In this document: positions 1 through 6,814 of the stretch, piece by piece
Position numbering within the stretch: the first letter of the stretch is position 1
How the letters are laid out: every line of letters begins with the position of its first letter
Assembly: GCA_910577765.1 (NCBI GenBank)
Contig: CAJTOV010000085.1
Location: forward strand, 1-16,505
DNA: 16,505 nt
Source of the DNA: an uncultured Lachnospiraceae bacterium
GTDB lineage: Bacteria > Bacillota > Clostridia > Lachnospirales > Lachnospiraceae
Direction of reading: 5' to 3'
The notes under the pieces: generated by a model
The model's input: only the letters and a program-made list of their open reading frames with translations
What the model was told of the DNA's origin: nothing
The model's database searches: none
Made by a program: the position numbers and the translations under genes

Positions 1-1
1 G

Positions 2-565
2 GATACTTATGTCCGGGTGTTGGCAAATGACAGGACAGAAGCGGATATACTGAATGCGCTGGAAAATGAAATAACGCAGATAATCGGATCGGAATATGAA
101 ATAGAGAGTGAGAATCGTATTCAGGAAAGAGAAGACAACGATAAAATGATAGAGGGGTATGAACTGATATTAGGTGCGTTTTGCGTCCTGCTTGCAATCA
201 TTGGGATTGCCCATGTGTTTTCTCATACCCTTGGTTTCCTGCGTCAAAGGAAACGGGAATTTGCCCGGTATATGTCTGTTGGGCTTACACCGGAAGGGAT
301 ATGGAAGATGTTCTGCATAGAGGCTTTGATGATTGTTGGACGTCCGCTGCTTGTCACATCGGCGCTGACGATAGTGGCTGTGGCATTCATGATAAGGGCA
401 AGCTACTTAGATCCTATGGAATTTATTAAAGTGGCTCCGATCGTGCCGATTCTGGCGTTTGTTTCAGCCGTCTTTGCATTTGTGGCATTGGCATATTACC
501 TCGGTGGGAAAAAGATACTAAAAGTCAGCCTGGCGGAGGCTTTACGTGATGATACTATGATGTAA
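2..565 (+). CDS. ABC transporter permease, FtsX/MacB family, C-terminal part (5' end outside window)
   Basis: The reading frame is open from the left edge, so this is the last ~188 residues of a larger membrane protein. It shows a soluble stretch rich in Glu/Asn, then hydrophobic segments near GYELILGAFCVLLAIIGIAH, MIVGRPLLVTSALTIVAVAF and PIVPILAFVSAVFAFVALAY. Between the first two lies the charged cytoplasmic loop QRKREFARYMSVGLTPEGIW, which is typical of FtsX-domain permeases (the region contacting the ATPase), and the protein ends with SLAEALRDD as many of these do. Family knowledge: such permeases pair with an ATPase to export lipids, peptides or antimicrobials, often beside a two-component system, but the partner is not visible here. 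An internal GTG (17) is not needed as a start because the frame continues upstream. The sequence is more AT-rich than the genes to the right. The transported substrate cannot be told. Confidence 0.8.
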   Translation, partial: DTYVRVLANDRTEADILNALENEITQIIGSEYEIESENRIQEREDNDKMIEGYELILGAFCVLLAIIGIAHVFSHTLGFLRQRKREFARYMSVGLTPEGIWKMFCIEALMIVGRPLLVTSALTIVAVAFMIRASYLDPMEFIKVAPIVPILAFVSAVFAFVALAYYLGGKKILKVSLAEALRDDTMM

Positions 566-828
566 AACGAAACATATTTGCGGATGAAAAATTCAGGCAT
601 AAGATCTACGTGAAGCTCTTCGGCCTTTCGGGCAGGCAGATTATGGAGTTTTATCGGAAAGCAACGGAATAGGTTCCGGGAAACTGCGGCCTTTTGTGAT
701 ATCTCAACAGGTGGAATCTTGGGAAAAGAAGGAGATACCATCTGTTATTTTCCGCCCATCTTCATCCGTTCAATAAAGCCAATCAGCAGCCGGATGTGAT
801 GCTGCGGATATAGCCGGTGCTGTGATCC
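566..828. other. Decayed intergenic stretch, no intact gene
   Basis: This follows directly on the permease stop. One frame (about 565-670) reads through a protein-like segment containing IYVKLFGLSGRQIMEFY before a stop, but it has no start or ribosome-binding site and I do not recognise it. The rest holds scattered stops in all frames up to the glycosidase fragment. It is best read as relics of genes lost by deletion. No convincing promoter or terminator was seen. Confidence 0.4.
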
Positions 829-1200
829 GTGGTTGGAAATCTGAATATTACGCTGGCCTGGGAAGTCGGCAATGCAGAGCCATATCTGGATGCTTTGACA
901 GCAGGCTTTGATACAGAGCAGTCGGCTGTTCTGGAGGTGATATTTGGTCAGTTCTCTCCGGTAGGGAAATTCCCTCTTACCCTTCCGAGAGGTGATGAGG
1001 TGCTTGCAGTGGATACACATGGCGTATGTGTCAGTCCTAATGATGTGCCTGGGTATGACAAAGATCAGTACATGCCGGAACATATGAAGGACGAAAACGG
1101 AAAGGCATATGCTTATCGGGATACGGCAGGCAATTACTATGAGTTGGATTTTGGATTGTCCTACACGGCGATACATCCCAAACGTCTGACAGATATTTAA
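829..1200 (+). pseudogene. Glycoside hydrolase family 3 (beta-glucosidase-like), C-terminal fragment
   Basis: The frame encodes ~123 residues that match the end of the GH3 C-terminal (alpha/beta sandwich) domain: the AGFDTEQSAVLEVIFG helix, then GKFPLTLPRGDEV, then GVCVSPNDVPGYDKDQYMP, and finally YYELDFGLSY, the usual closing motif of this domain. A full GH3 enzyme is several hundred residues longer and carries its nucleophile Asp in the N-terminal barrel, which is absent. A stop (TGA, 823-825) lies just upstream in the same frame, and the GTG at 829 has no Shine-Dalgarno sequence. The fragment is therefore almost certainly not an active enzyme and is probably not translated. The 3' end is intact and is followed by a hairpin. 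Sequence conservation in the fragment suggests a fairly recent 5' deletion. Confidence 0.75.
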
Positions 1201-1208
1201 ACAGAAAG

Positions 1209-1246
1209 AGCCGATAACCGCACTTTTAATCTGTGTGTTATCGGCT
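1209..1246 (+). terminator. Hairpin after the GH3 fragment, probable terminator
   Basis: AGCCGATAAC (1209-1218) pairs perfectly with GTTATCGGCT (1237-1246) around an 18-nt loop, 8 nt after the GH3 stop codon. The T-tract after it is short (TTGCG), so termination efficiency is uncertain. Its place right behind the stop supports it being the relic terminator of the lost glycosidase gene. Confidence 0.5.
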
Positions 1247-1351
1247 TTGCGTCTGGCTTATTGGATTCTCCAAGTTCATAAGCGGCAGATACTTCGGGGA
1301 GAAGGCGATTGTGAACCAGGGATATGGCGTAGCTTTTTTGAGAAAATTTTG

Positions 1352-1377
1352 CAGATTGTCGCAAATGCGACAATCTG
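1352..1377 (+). promoter_or_regulatory. Perfect 11-bp inverted repeat upstream of the glutamate dehydrogenase gene
   Basis: CAGATTGTCGC (1352-1362) and GCGACAATCTG (1367-1377) are exact inverted copies separated by AAAT. The repeat ends 16 bp before a consensus -10 box, so it covers the place where a -35 box would be. It is followed by TTTTTCTTTC, so it could also act as a rho-independent terminator insulating the gene from upstream transcription. An operator for a dimeric regulator and a terminator are both compatible with what is seen. Confidence 0.55.
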
Positions 1378-1393
1378 TTTTTCTTTCTCCCGC

Positions 1394-1399
1394 TATAAT
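1394..1399 (+). promoter_or_regulatory. Probable -10 box (TATAAT) of the gdhA operon
   Basis: A perfect TATAAT lies 38 bp before the ATG of the dehydrogenase gene, followed by a strong AGGAGG (1426-1431) 6 nt from the start. No good TTGACA-like box is found 16-18 bp upstream. The nearest candidates fall inside the inverted repeat at 1352-1377, which fits a promoter needing an activator or one blocked by a repressor. Confidence 0.55.
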
Positions 1400-1437
1400 G
1401 GCCTCAGAAATCAGGAGAGACAAAAAGGAGGATAACC

Positions 1438-2784
1438 ATGAACCCGTATATTGAACGTGTACTCGCCCATCAGAGAAAGGTCAATGCCAATGAGCCGGAG
1501 TTTCTCCAGACCGTGGAAGAGGTGCTGACCTCTGTGGAGCCGGTGGTCAATGCCCATCCCGAGTATGAGAAGGTGGCACTTTTAGAGCGGATGTGCGAGC
1601 CGGAACGGACCATTAAGTTCCGGGTAAGCTGGGTGGATGACGCAGGCCAGGCCCACGTGAACGTAGGCTACCGGGTCCAGTTTAACGGCGCCATCGGACC
1701 TTACAAGGGAGGCCTGCGGTTCCATCCGTCGGTGAACCTTTCCATCATGAAGTTCCTGGGCTTTGAGCAGACCTTTAAGAACAGCCTGACCACCCTGCCC
1801 ATGGGCGGGGCCAAAGGCGGCGCGGATTTTGACCCCAGGGGCAAAAGCGACGGGGAGATCATGCGGTTCTGCCAGTCCTTTATGATGGAGCTGTACCGCC
1901 ATATCGGCCCGGACATGGACGTACCGGCAGGAGACATGGGGGTAGGAGCCAGGGAAATCGGCTACATGTACGGCCACTACCGCAGAATCCGGGGCTCCTT
2001 TGACAACGGCGCCCTTACAGGCAAGCAGCTGTGCCTGGGCGGCTCCCTGATCCGCCCGGAGGCCACCGGATACGGCGCCGTGTATTACACCAGTGAAGTC
2101 TTAAAGCATGAGCAGGACACCATCCAGGGAAAGACCTTTGCCCTGTCCGGGTTCGGCAACGTGGCCTGGGGCGCGGCAAAGAAGATCGCGGAGCTGGGCG
2201 GCAAGGTGGTGACCTTGTCCGGTCCCGACGGCTACATCTATGACCCGGAGGGAGTCAGCACCCCGGAGAAGATCGCCTGTCTTCTGGAGATGCGCTCCTC
2301 CAACCGGGACCAGGTGAAGGATTACGCGGATAAGTTCGGCTGTGAATTCTTCCCGGGAGAGAAGCCCTGGGGCCGGAAGGTGGATGTGGTGATGCCCTGC
2401 GCTACCCAGAACGACGTGGATCTGGAAGAGGCAAAGCGGATTGTTGCCAACGGGGTCAAGTATTACATTGAGGTAGCCAACATGCCCACCACAAACCAGG
2501 CCCTGAATTTCCTGATGCAGCAGCCGGGTATGATCGTGGCTCCCTCCAAGGCAGTCAACGCAGGCGGTGTCCTGGTATCCGGCCTGGAGATGGTCCAGAA
2601 CAGTGAGAAATACTCCTGGACCGCAGAGGAAGTGGATGCCAAGCTGCACCAGATCATGATCGGAATCCATGACGCTTCCGCCGCTGCCGCAGAGCAGTAC
2701 GGGCTGGGCTATAATCTCATGGCCGGAGCAAACATTGTGGGCTTTAAGAAGGTGGCAGACGCCATGATGGTACAGGGGGTATAG
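1438..2784 (+). CDS. gdhA: Glutamate dehydrogenase, hexameric, probably NAD-dependent
   Basis: The 448-residue product interconverts glutamate and 2-oxoglutarate plus ammonia in the cytosol. The glutamate site residues are visible: K90 in GPYKGGLRF, K114 in EQTFKNSL, catalytic K126 in PMGGAKGG, and D166 in PAGDMGVG. They are offset by one from the C. symbiosum numbering (K89, K113, K125, D165). The Rossmann fold starts at GFGNVAWGAAKK (about 238-249). Cofactor-pocket residues F239 (GFGN), P263 and D264 (SGPDG) match the NAD-specific C. symbiosum enzyme, where F238, P262 and D263 set NAD preference, and not the Ser-bearing NADP enzymes such as E. coli GdhA. NAD use is therefore inferred, which suggests a role in glutamate fermentation rather than ammonia assimilation. 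The ATG at 1438 has AGGAGG 6 nt upstream. The aminotransferase gene follows after 4 nt, so the two are almost surely co-transcribed. Confidence 0.97.
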   Translation: MNPYIERVLAHQRKVNANEPEFLQTVEEVLTSVEPVVNAHPEYEKVALLERMCEPERTIKFRVSWVDDAGQAHVNVGYRVQFNGAIGPYKGGLRFHPSVNLSIMKFLGFEQTFKNSLTTLPMGGAKGGADFDPRGKSDGEIMRFCQSFMMELYRHIGPDMDVPAGDMGVGAREIGYMYGHYRRIRGSFDNGALTGKQLCLGGSLIRPEATGYGAVYYTSEVLKHEQDTIQGKTFALSGFGNVAWGAAKKIAELGGKVVTLSGPDGYIYDPEGVSTPEKIACLLEMRSSNRDQVKDYADKFGCEFFPGEKPWGRKVDVVMPCATQNDVDLEEAKRIVANGVKYYIEVANMPTTNQALNFLMQQPGMIVAPSKAVNAGGVLVSGLEMVQNSEKYSWTAEEVDAKLHQIMIGIHDASAAAAEQYGLGYNLMAGANIVGFKKVADAMMVQGV

Positions 2785-2788
2785 AAAA

Positions 2789-3979
2789 ATGATTAACGAG
2801 ACTTACAAAAACATGTTAAAAGGAAAATCCATCATCCGCCAGCTCAGTGAGTATGCCACGGAGCGGGGCAGGGAGATCGGCTATGAAAATGTCTTTGATT
2901 ACAGCCTGGGCAATCCCAGCGTGCCCTGCACCCAGGGATACACGGATGCGGTCATCCGTATCCACCAGCAGGAGAATCCCATGGCCATCCACGGCTACAG
3001 CCCGTCCCTGGGCATCGAGAAGGTCCGTGAGACCGTGGCTGCCAGCTTAAGCCGCCGGTTCGGGGTGCCTTATGAGGCGAAGCACATCTTCATGACCTCC
3101 GGCGCGGCAGGGGCCGTGGCCCATGCGGTCCGCTGCGTTACAAAGCCAGGGGACCAGGTGCTGACCTTTGCGCCCTTTTTCCCGGAGTACACCCCGTATG
3201 TGAACCAGACCGGCGCGGTGCTGAAGGTGGTTCCGGCCAGCACAAAGGATTTCCAGATTAATTTTGAAGCATTTGCGGAAATGCTCAACGAGAACGTGGC
3301 GGCAGTGCTGGTAAACACCCCCAACAATCCGTCGGGGATTGCCTACAGCACCCCTACCATTGAACGGCTGGCCCGGATTCTCTATGCAAAACAGAAAGAG
3401 TACGGCCATGACATTTTCCTGATCAGCGATGAGCCTTACCGGGAAATCGTCTTCGCGGGAGCCGACGCGCCCTATGTAAGCAAATTTTATGACAATTCCA
3501 TTTCCTGCTATTCCTTCTCCAAGAGCTTAAGCCTTCCCGGAGAGCGGATCGGCTATGTGGCCGTGAATCCCAGGGCCACGGACGCGGATATAATCGCTGT
3601 CATGTGCGGACAGATCAGCCGCGGAATCGGACATAACTGTCCTTCCTCCAGCGTCCAGCTGGCTGTGGCCCAGGTCATAGACCAGACCAGTGATCTGTCG
3701 GTATATGAGACCAATATGAACCTGCTTTACGACGCCCTGACCCGTATGGGATTCCAGGTGGTAAAGCCGGGCGGTACCTTCTATATCTTCCCCAAAGCCC
3801 TGGAGGAAGATGCCAATGCCTTCTGCAGCAAGGCCAAGGACTATGACCTGATCCTGGTTCCGGCAGACAACTTCGGCTGTCCCGGATATTTCCGCATGGC
3901 CTACTGTATCGATACGGAGAAGGTAAAACGGTCCATTCCTGTTATGGAGAAATTCGTACGGGAAGTGTACAATGCCTAA
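2789..3979 (+). CDS. Class I/II PLP-dependent aminotransferase
   Basis: The 396-residue cytosolic enzyme of fold-type I carries the expected landmarks: DYSLGNPSVP near the N-terminus (substrate/phosphate loop region), TSGAAGA (103-109, PLP phosphate cup), NTPNNPSG (176-183, ring-side Asn), SDEPYRE (213-219, Asp to the pyridine nitrogen and Tyr to O3'), the Schiff-base lysine K245 in SFSKSLSLPGERIGY, and R253. The length is normal for aspartate/aromatic-type aminotransferases. The exact amino donor cannot be read from sequence. With glutamate dehydrogenase 4 nt upstream, a cycle is likely in which an amino acid is transaminated with 2-oxoglutarate and the dehydrogenase regenerates 2-oxoglutarate and NADH. 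The gene has no obvious strong ribosome-binding site of its own (GGGGGTATAG overlaps the upstream stop region), so translational coupling is likely. A hairpin follows the stop. Confidence 0.93.
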   Translation: MINETYKNMLKGKSIIRQLSEYATERGREIGYENVFDYSLGNPSVPCTQGYTDAVIRIHQQENPMAIHGYSPSLGIEKVRETVAASLSRRFGVPYEAKHIFMTSGAAGAVAHAVRCVTKPGDQVLTFAPFFPEYTPYVNQTGAVLKVVPASTKDFQINFEAFAEMLNENVAAVLVNTPNNPSGIAYSTPTIERLARILYAKQKEYGHDIFLISDEPYREIVFAGADAPYVSKFYDNSISCYSFSKSLSLPGERIGYVAVNPRATDADIIAVMCGQISRGIGHNCPSSSVQLAVAQVIDQTSDLSVYETNMNLLYDALTRMGFQVVKPGGTFYIFPKALEEDANAFCSKAKDYDLILVPADNFGCPGYFRMAYCIDTEKVKRSIPVMEKFVREVYNA

Positions 3980-3986
3980 CCTTTCA

Positions 3987-4025
3987 AGCCAGCTTCTTTC
4001 CGGACAGCTTCCGGGGAGGCTGGCT
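3987..4025 (+). terminator. Probable terminator of the gdhA-aminotransferase operon
   Basis: AGCCAGC (3987-3993) pairs with GCTGGCT (4019-4025), and an inner CCGG/CCGG pairing extends the hairpin. It begins 8 nt after the stop codon. The following CCTTTCCGTTT is only weakly T-rich. Position and symmetry support termination, but strength is uncertain. Confidence 0.55.
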
Positions 4026-4075
4026 CCTTTCCGTTTAAGGAAAAGCCGGCGGCATACCGCGGGCACCTGCCCGGT

Positions 4076-4151
4076 CAGAAGTGGCCGGAATCCTTGTACA
4101 TTGCTGCACTATTTGCTTCGGGATTAGGCAGCGGTGTACCTGCGACTTCTG
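4076..4151 (+). other. Two-tier hairpin with pyrimidine tail (terminator or structured RNA)
   Basis: An outer stem CAGAAGTGGC (4076-4085) / GCGACTTCTG (4142-4151) has one mismatch. It encloses an inner 12-bp stem GTACATTGCTGC (4096-4107) / GCAGCGGTGTAC (4128-4139), which needs two G-T wobbles that pair only as RNA or single-stranded DNA. The loop is 20 nt. A long C/T-rich tail (TTTTCTGTTCCTGTC and on) follows. This is a second, stronger stop signal behind the gdhA operon or a small structured RNA. No open reading frame was seen. Confidence 0.5.
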
Positions 4152-4219
4152 TTTTCTGTTCCTGTCTTTTCTTTTCCCTCTTTTTCATTCCTTATCACCT
4201 ATACTTGCATGTCTCTGGC

Positions 4220-4270
4220 TTTTATTTCAAAATATATAATTGTTGATTCGAAAATATTTTTGAAATAAAA
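4220..4270. promoter_or_regulatory. Upstream operator pair: exact 13-bp inverted copies
   Basis: TTTTATTTCAAAA (4220-4232) and TTTTGAAATAAAA (4258-4270) are exact reverse complements, centres 38 bp apart, in an AT-rich stretch 24 bp before the -35 box of the sugar operon. Related copies lie downstream of the promoter (4335-4368) and before the dehydrogenase gene (5434-5455). A DeoR-family regulator encoded in the same operon (6815-7576) is the obvious candidate ligand, since DeoR-family operators are typically repeated short A/T-rich TTTC/GAAA motifs. The assignment is inferred. Confidence 0.6.
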
Positions 4271-4293
4271 CAGTAAAAAACGAAAAATAACGG

Positions 4294-4321
4294 TTGACTT
4301 TTTCAAAAATCATGTTATTAT
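4294..4321 (+). promoter_or_regulatory. Promoter of the PTS/hexitol operon
   Basis: TTGACT (4294-4299) and TATTAT (4316-4321) are separated by 16 bp, with TG one base before the -10 box (extended -10). This gives a leader of about 120 nt before the first gene. TTTTTCAAAAA in the spacer and operator-like repeats on both sides suggest repression by a looping or multimeric regulator. Confidence 0.75.
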
Positions 4322-4334
4322 ATAACTAAAGTTG

Positions 4335-4370
4335 TTGAAATAAAAGAAACAAAGCTTTTGAAACAAAAGC
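4335..4370. promoter_or_regulatory. Downstream operator pair, TTGAAATAAAA and TTTTGAAACAAAA
   Basis: TTGAAATAAAA (4335-4345) and the near copy TTTTGAAACAAAA (4356-4368) are direct repeats 23 bp apart, just after the expected transcription start. The second also forms a perfect small hairpin, GCTTTTG (4354-4360) / CAAAAGC (4364-4370). Together with the upstream pair they bracket the promoter, a usual arrangement for repression by DNA looping. The DeoR-type product of 6815-7576 is the likely binder (inference). Confidence 0.55.
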
Positions 4371-4380
4371 ATGATATACA

Positions 4381-4419
4381 CCCGGAATCCTACGTTGCCT
4401 GACTCTGCGGGATTCCGGG
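4381..4419 (+). promoter_or_regulatory. Leader hairpin ahead of the 1-phosphofructokinase gene
   Basis: CCCGGAATCC (4381-4390) and GGATTCCGGG (4410-4419) form a perfect 10-bp stem with a 19-nt loop, 17 nt before the AGGAGG (4437-4442) of the first gene. No T-run follows, so it is not a classic terminator. It could protect the 5' end of the mRNA or bind a regulator. Confidence 0.5.
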
Positions 4420-4449
4420 GGTACATCACAGGAAAAAGGAGGTTTTGCT

Positions 4450-5382
4450 ATGATCTGTACGGTAACACTGAATCCGGCCCTGGATAAGACCGTGGAGATT
4501 CCCAATCTGACCATTGACGGTGTCAACCGGATCACCACCATGCGGACGGACCCGGGCGGGAAAGGGATCAATGTCTCCAAGGTGATTGATAAGCTGGGGG
4601 GCAGAAGCGTGGCCATGGGAATCCTTGGAGGAAACACAGGCAATGCCATCCGGTCAGCCCTGGAGGCCATGGGTCTGGAGACGGATTTCCGGTTCGTGGA
4701 AGGAGAGACCCGGACCAACTTAAAGGTCATTGATCCGGTGAACCACACCAACACGGACATCAATGAGCCGGGAGTCACCCTGTCGGAAGGCCTTCTGGAG
4801 GATTTTCTGGCACAGGCAGCAGGGAGGCTTACAGCCGGGGATATTGTGGTACTGTCCGGAAGCCTGCCCAAGGGAGCGCCCAGGAACACCTATTTTACCT
4901 GGGTAAAGACCTGCCGGGAAGCAGGGGCAAAGGTGATTCTGGACGCGGACGGAGAGCTGCTGGCCGAAGGACTGAAGGCATCCCCCTACCTGATCAAGCC
5001 CAACAACCACGAGCTGTCCGGGCTTCTGGGAAAGCCCCTGGAGACAACCGGAGACCTGGAGCAGGCAGCCAGGGACTTGATGAACCGGTACGGGATTGCC
5101 AGGGTGGTGGTGTCCATGGGCGGTGACGGGGCTTTGTATGTAACCGGTAAGGAGACCATCTACGCGGAAGGCCTTAAGGTACCGGTGGGCAGCACCGTAG
5201 GCGCCGGGGACAGTGTGGTGGCAGCCCTGGCCGTGGCGGAAGAACGAGGCATGGGACTGGAGGAAACGGTGCGCCTTTCCACAGCCACAGGAGCCGCCAA
5301 TGTCATGTGCAGCGGCACCCAGGCAGCGGAGTATGAGGTGATCCGGAGCCTTCTGCCTAAGGTAGTGTTCCACAGACTGTGA
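4450..5382 (+). CDS. pfkB: 1-phosphofructokinase family (PfkB/ribokinase fold)
   Basis: The 310-residue cytosolic sugar kinase is predicted to phosphorylate a ketose-1-phosphate (fructose-1-P in FruK) at C6 with ATP. Motifs of the FruK/LacC branch are present: TLNPALDKT at 6-14, DPGGKGINVSK at 34-44 (PfkB signature 1), the substrate-contacting RTNLKV (88-93), SGSLPKG (136-142), and the anion hole with catalytic base STVGAGDS (248-255, D254). The length is normal. Tagatose-6-phosphate kinase (LacC) is a close homologue that cannot be excluded on sequence alone. The gene opens the sugar operon, has an excellent AGGAGG 7 nt upstream, and is followed after ~100 nt by a hexitol-phosphate-type dehydrogenase. 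That neighbour and the mannitol-type PTS favour a ketose-1-phosphate substrate. It is likely induced by a sugar through the operator cluster upstream. Confidence 0.9.
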   Translation: MICTVTLNPALDKTVEIPNLTIDGVNRITTMRTDPGGKGINVSKVIDKLGGRSVAMGILGGNTGNAIRSALEAMGLETDFRFVEGETRTNLKVIDPVNHTNTDINEPGVTLSEGLLEDFLAQAAGRLTAGDIVVLSGSLPKGAPRNTYFTWVKTCREAGAKVILDADGELLAEGLKASPYLIKPNNHELSGLLGKPLETTGDLEQAARDLMNRYGIARVVVSMGGDGALYVTGKETIYAEGLKVPVGSTVGAGDSVVAALAVAEERGMGLEETVRLSTATGAANVMCSGTQAAEYEVIRSLLPKVVFHRL

Positions 5383-5433
5383 GAAACCGTCACGGTCCGC
5401 GGCCATCTGCCGGCCGGCAGCAGGAAATGGTAC

Positions 5434-5461
5434 TTGAAATCTTTTGAAATTAAAATATAAT
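5434..5461 (+). promoter_or_regulatory. Operator repeats and possible internal promoter before the dehydrogenase gene
   Basis: TTGAAAT occurs at 5434-5440 and again at 5444-5450, ten bases apart (one helical turn), the second as part of TTTTGAAATTAAAA, which resembles the operators at 4220-4368. TTGAAA (5434-5439) with TATAAT (5456-5461) at 16-bp spacing also fits a sigma-A promoter. However, the start it implies (~5468) would cut into the ribosome-binding site (5465-5470), so a promoter here is less sure than a regulator site. Confidence 0.45.
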
Positions 5462-5480
5462 GAAAAGGAGAAGTGTTATT

Positions 5481-6752
5481 ATGAAAGCAAAAGGCGTCAG
5501 ACTGCATGGAGCCAATGATTTAAGACTGGAAGAGTTTGAGCTTCCGGAAATCACCGATGACGAGATCCTGGTGAAGGTGGTGTCGGACAGTATCTGCATG
5601 TCCACCTACAAGTGTGCCATTCTGGGCACCGCCCACAAGCGGGTTCATGACGATGTGGCGGAGCATCCGGCCATTATGGGCCATGAGTTTGCCGGGGATA
5701 TTGTGAAGGTGGGAAAGAACCACCAGGATACCTTTAAACCAGGAATGAAGTTTACCCTGCAGCCGGCTCTCAACTACAAGGGAACCATGTGGAGCCCGGG
5801 ATATTCCTATGAGTTCTTCGGCGGGGATGCCACCTACTGCATCATTCCGGCAGAAGTGATGGAGTTGGGCTGTCTGCTGGAATACCATGGCCGGGCCTAT
5901 TACGAGGCTTCCCTGGCAGAGCCTATGTCATGCAGCATCGGGGCATTTAACGCAGCCTACCACACCCGGATGGGAGTCTATACCCATCAGATGGGCATCA
6001 AAGAGGGGGGAAAGCTGGCCATTATGGCAGGGGCAGGTCCCATGGGCTTAGGAGCCCTGACCTATGCCCTTCACCGGGATATACGTCCCTCCCTGGTTGT
6101 GGTCACCGACTTAAACCAGGAACGTCTGGACCGGGCAGCCATGCTGTTCCCGCCGGCCGAGATTGCCAAAGAAGAAGGCATTGAGCTGCATTTTGTCAAT
6201 ACCGGAAGCTTTGAGGACCCGGTGGCAGAGCTTATGCGGATTTCCGGCGGAACCGGCTATGATGATGTGCTGTGCTATGCGCCGGTGGCTGCGGTGGTGA
6301 AGCAGTCCAGCGATATCCTGGGCCGGGACGGCTGCCTGAACTTCTTTGCCGGCCCCACGGACAACAAGTTCAGCGCCACCATGAATTTCTACGATGTACA
6401 TTACAATTCCACTCACGTCATGGGCACCACCGGCGGCAACACCGACGACATGATCGAGTCCTTAAAGCTGACCGCTGCCGGACGGATCAACCCGGCAGTG
6501 ATGGTGACCCATATCGGCGGTCTGGACTCTGTGGCAGACACCACCTTAAACCTGCCTAAGATTCCGGGAGGCAAGAAGCTGGTCTACACCCATCTGACCA
6601 TGCCCCTGACCGCCCTGACAGACCTGCGGGCCAGAGGCGAGGCCGAAAAGGATGCCCGGCTGACTGCCCTGGCAGATATTGTGGATGCCCACCAGGGGCT
6701 GTGGTGCCCGGAGGCGGAAGAGTATCTGCTGGCAAACTTTATATCCGAATAA
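5481..6752 (+). CDS. Zinc-dependent hexitol-phosphate dehydrogenase, SorE/YggP-like (MDR family)
   Basis: The 423-residue medium-chain dehydrogenase resembles L-sorbose-1-phosphate reductase (SorE) and E. coli YggP. Visible features are the N-terminal KAKGVRLHGANDLRLEEF, the catalytic-zinc set C39 (SDSICMSTYK), H68-E69 (MGHEF) and E147 (LAEPMSC), and a Rossmann glycine motif MAGAGPMGLGAL near 189-200. The four-cysteine structural zinc loop is absent, as in this subfamily. SorE oxidises or reduces the carbon next to the phosphorylated carbon (glucitol-6-P to sorbose-1-P). Applied to mannitol-1-P this chemistry gives fructose-1-P, the substrate of the kinase encoded upstream. That substrate is inferred. 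The ATG at 5481 has AAGGAG at 5465-5470. An in-frame ATG at 5460 has no ribosome-binding site and was rejected. Confidence 0.85.
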   Translation: MKAKGVRLHGANDLRLEEFELPEITDDEILVKVVSDSICMSTYKCAILGTAHKRVHDDVAEHPAIMGHEFAGDIVKVGKNHQDTFKPGMKFTLQPALNYKGTMWSPGYSYEFFGGDATYCIIPAEVMELGCLLEYHGRAYYEASLAEPMSCSIGAFNAAYHTRMGVYTHQMGIKEGGKLAIMAGAGPMGLGALTYALHRDIRPSLVVVTDLNQERLDRAAMLFPPAEIAKEEGIELHFVNTGSFEDPVAELMRISGGTGYDDVLCYAPVAAVVKQSSDILGRDGCLNFFAGPTDNKFSATMNFYDVHYNSTHVMGTTGGNTDDMIESLKLTAAGRINPAVMVTHIGGLDSVADTTLNLPKIPGGKKLVYTHLTMPLTALTDLRARGEAEKDARLTALADIVDAHQGLWCPEAEEYLLANFISE

Positions 6753-6814
6753 AACGTGCTGAAATCATAGCCCATGGACTGGTCTGTGGATTTCAGGCAC
6801 AGACTGGAGGAATC

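Noticed and set aside
1233..1454. Short plus-strand frames between the GH3 remnant and gdhA
   Set aside because: No ribosome-binding site, no recognisable motif, and they overlap the gdhA promoter and inverted repeat.
4220..4370. Repeated AT-rich motif as a CRISPR-like array
   Set aside because: Units are only 11-13 bp, in mixed orientation and at unequal spacing, around a promoter. They are operators rather than CRISPR repeats.
5407..5420. 14-bp palindrome CTGCCGGCCGGCAG after the kinase gene
   Set aside because: Perfect, but without loop or T-tract and built of GC-rich sequence common in this genome, so it has no clear role.
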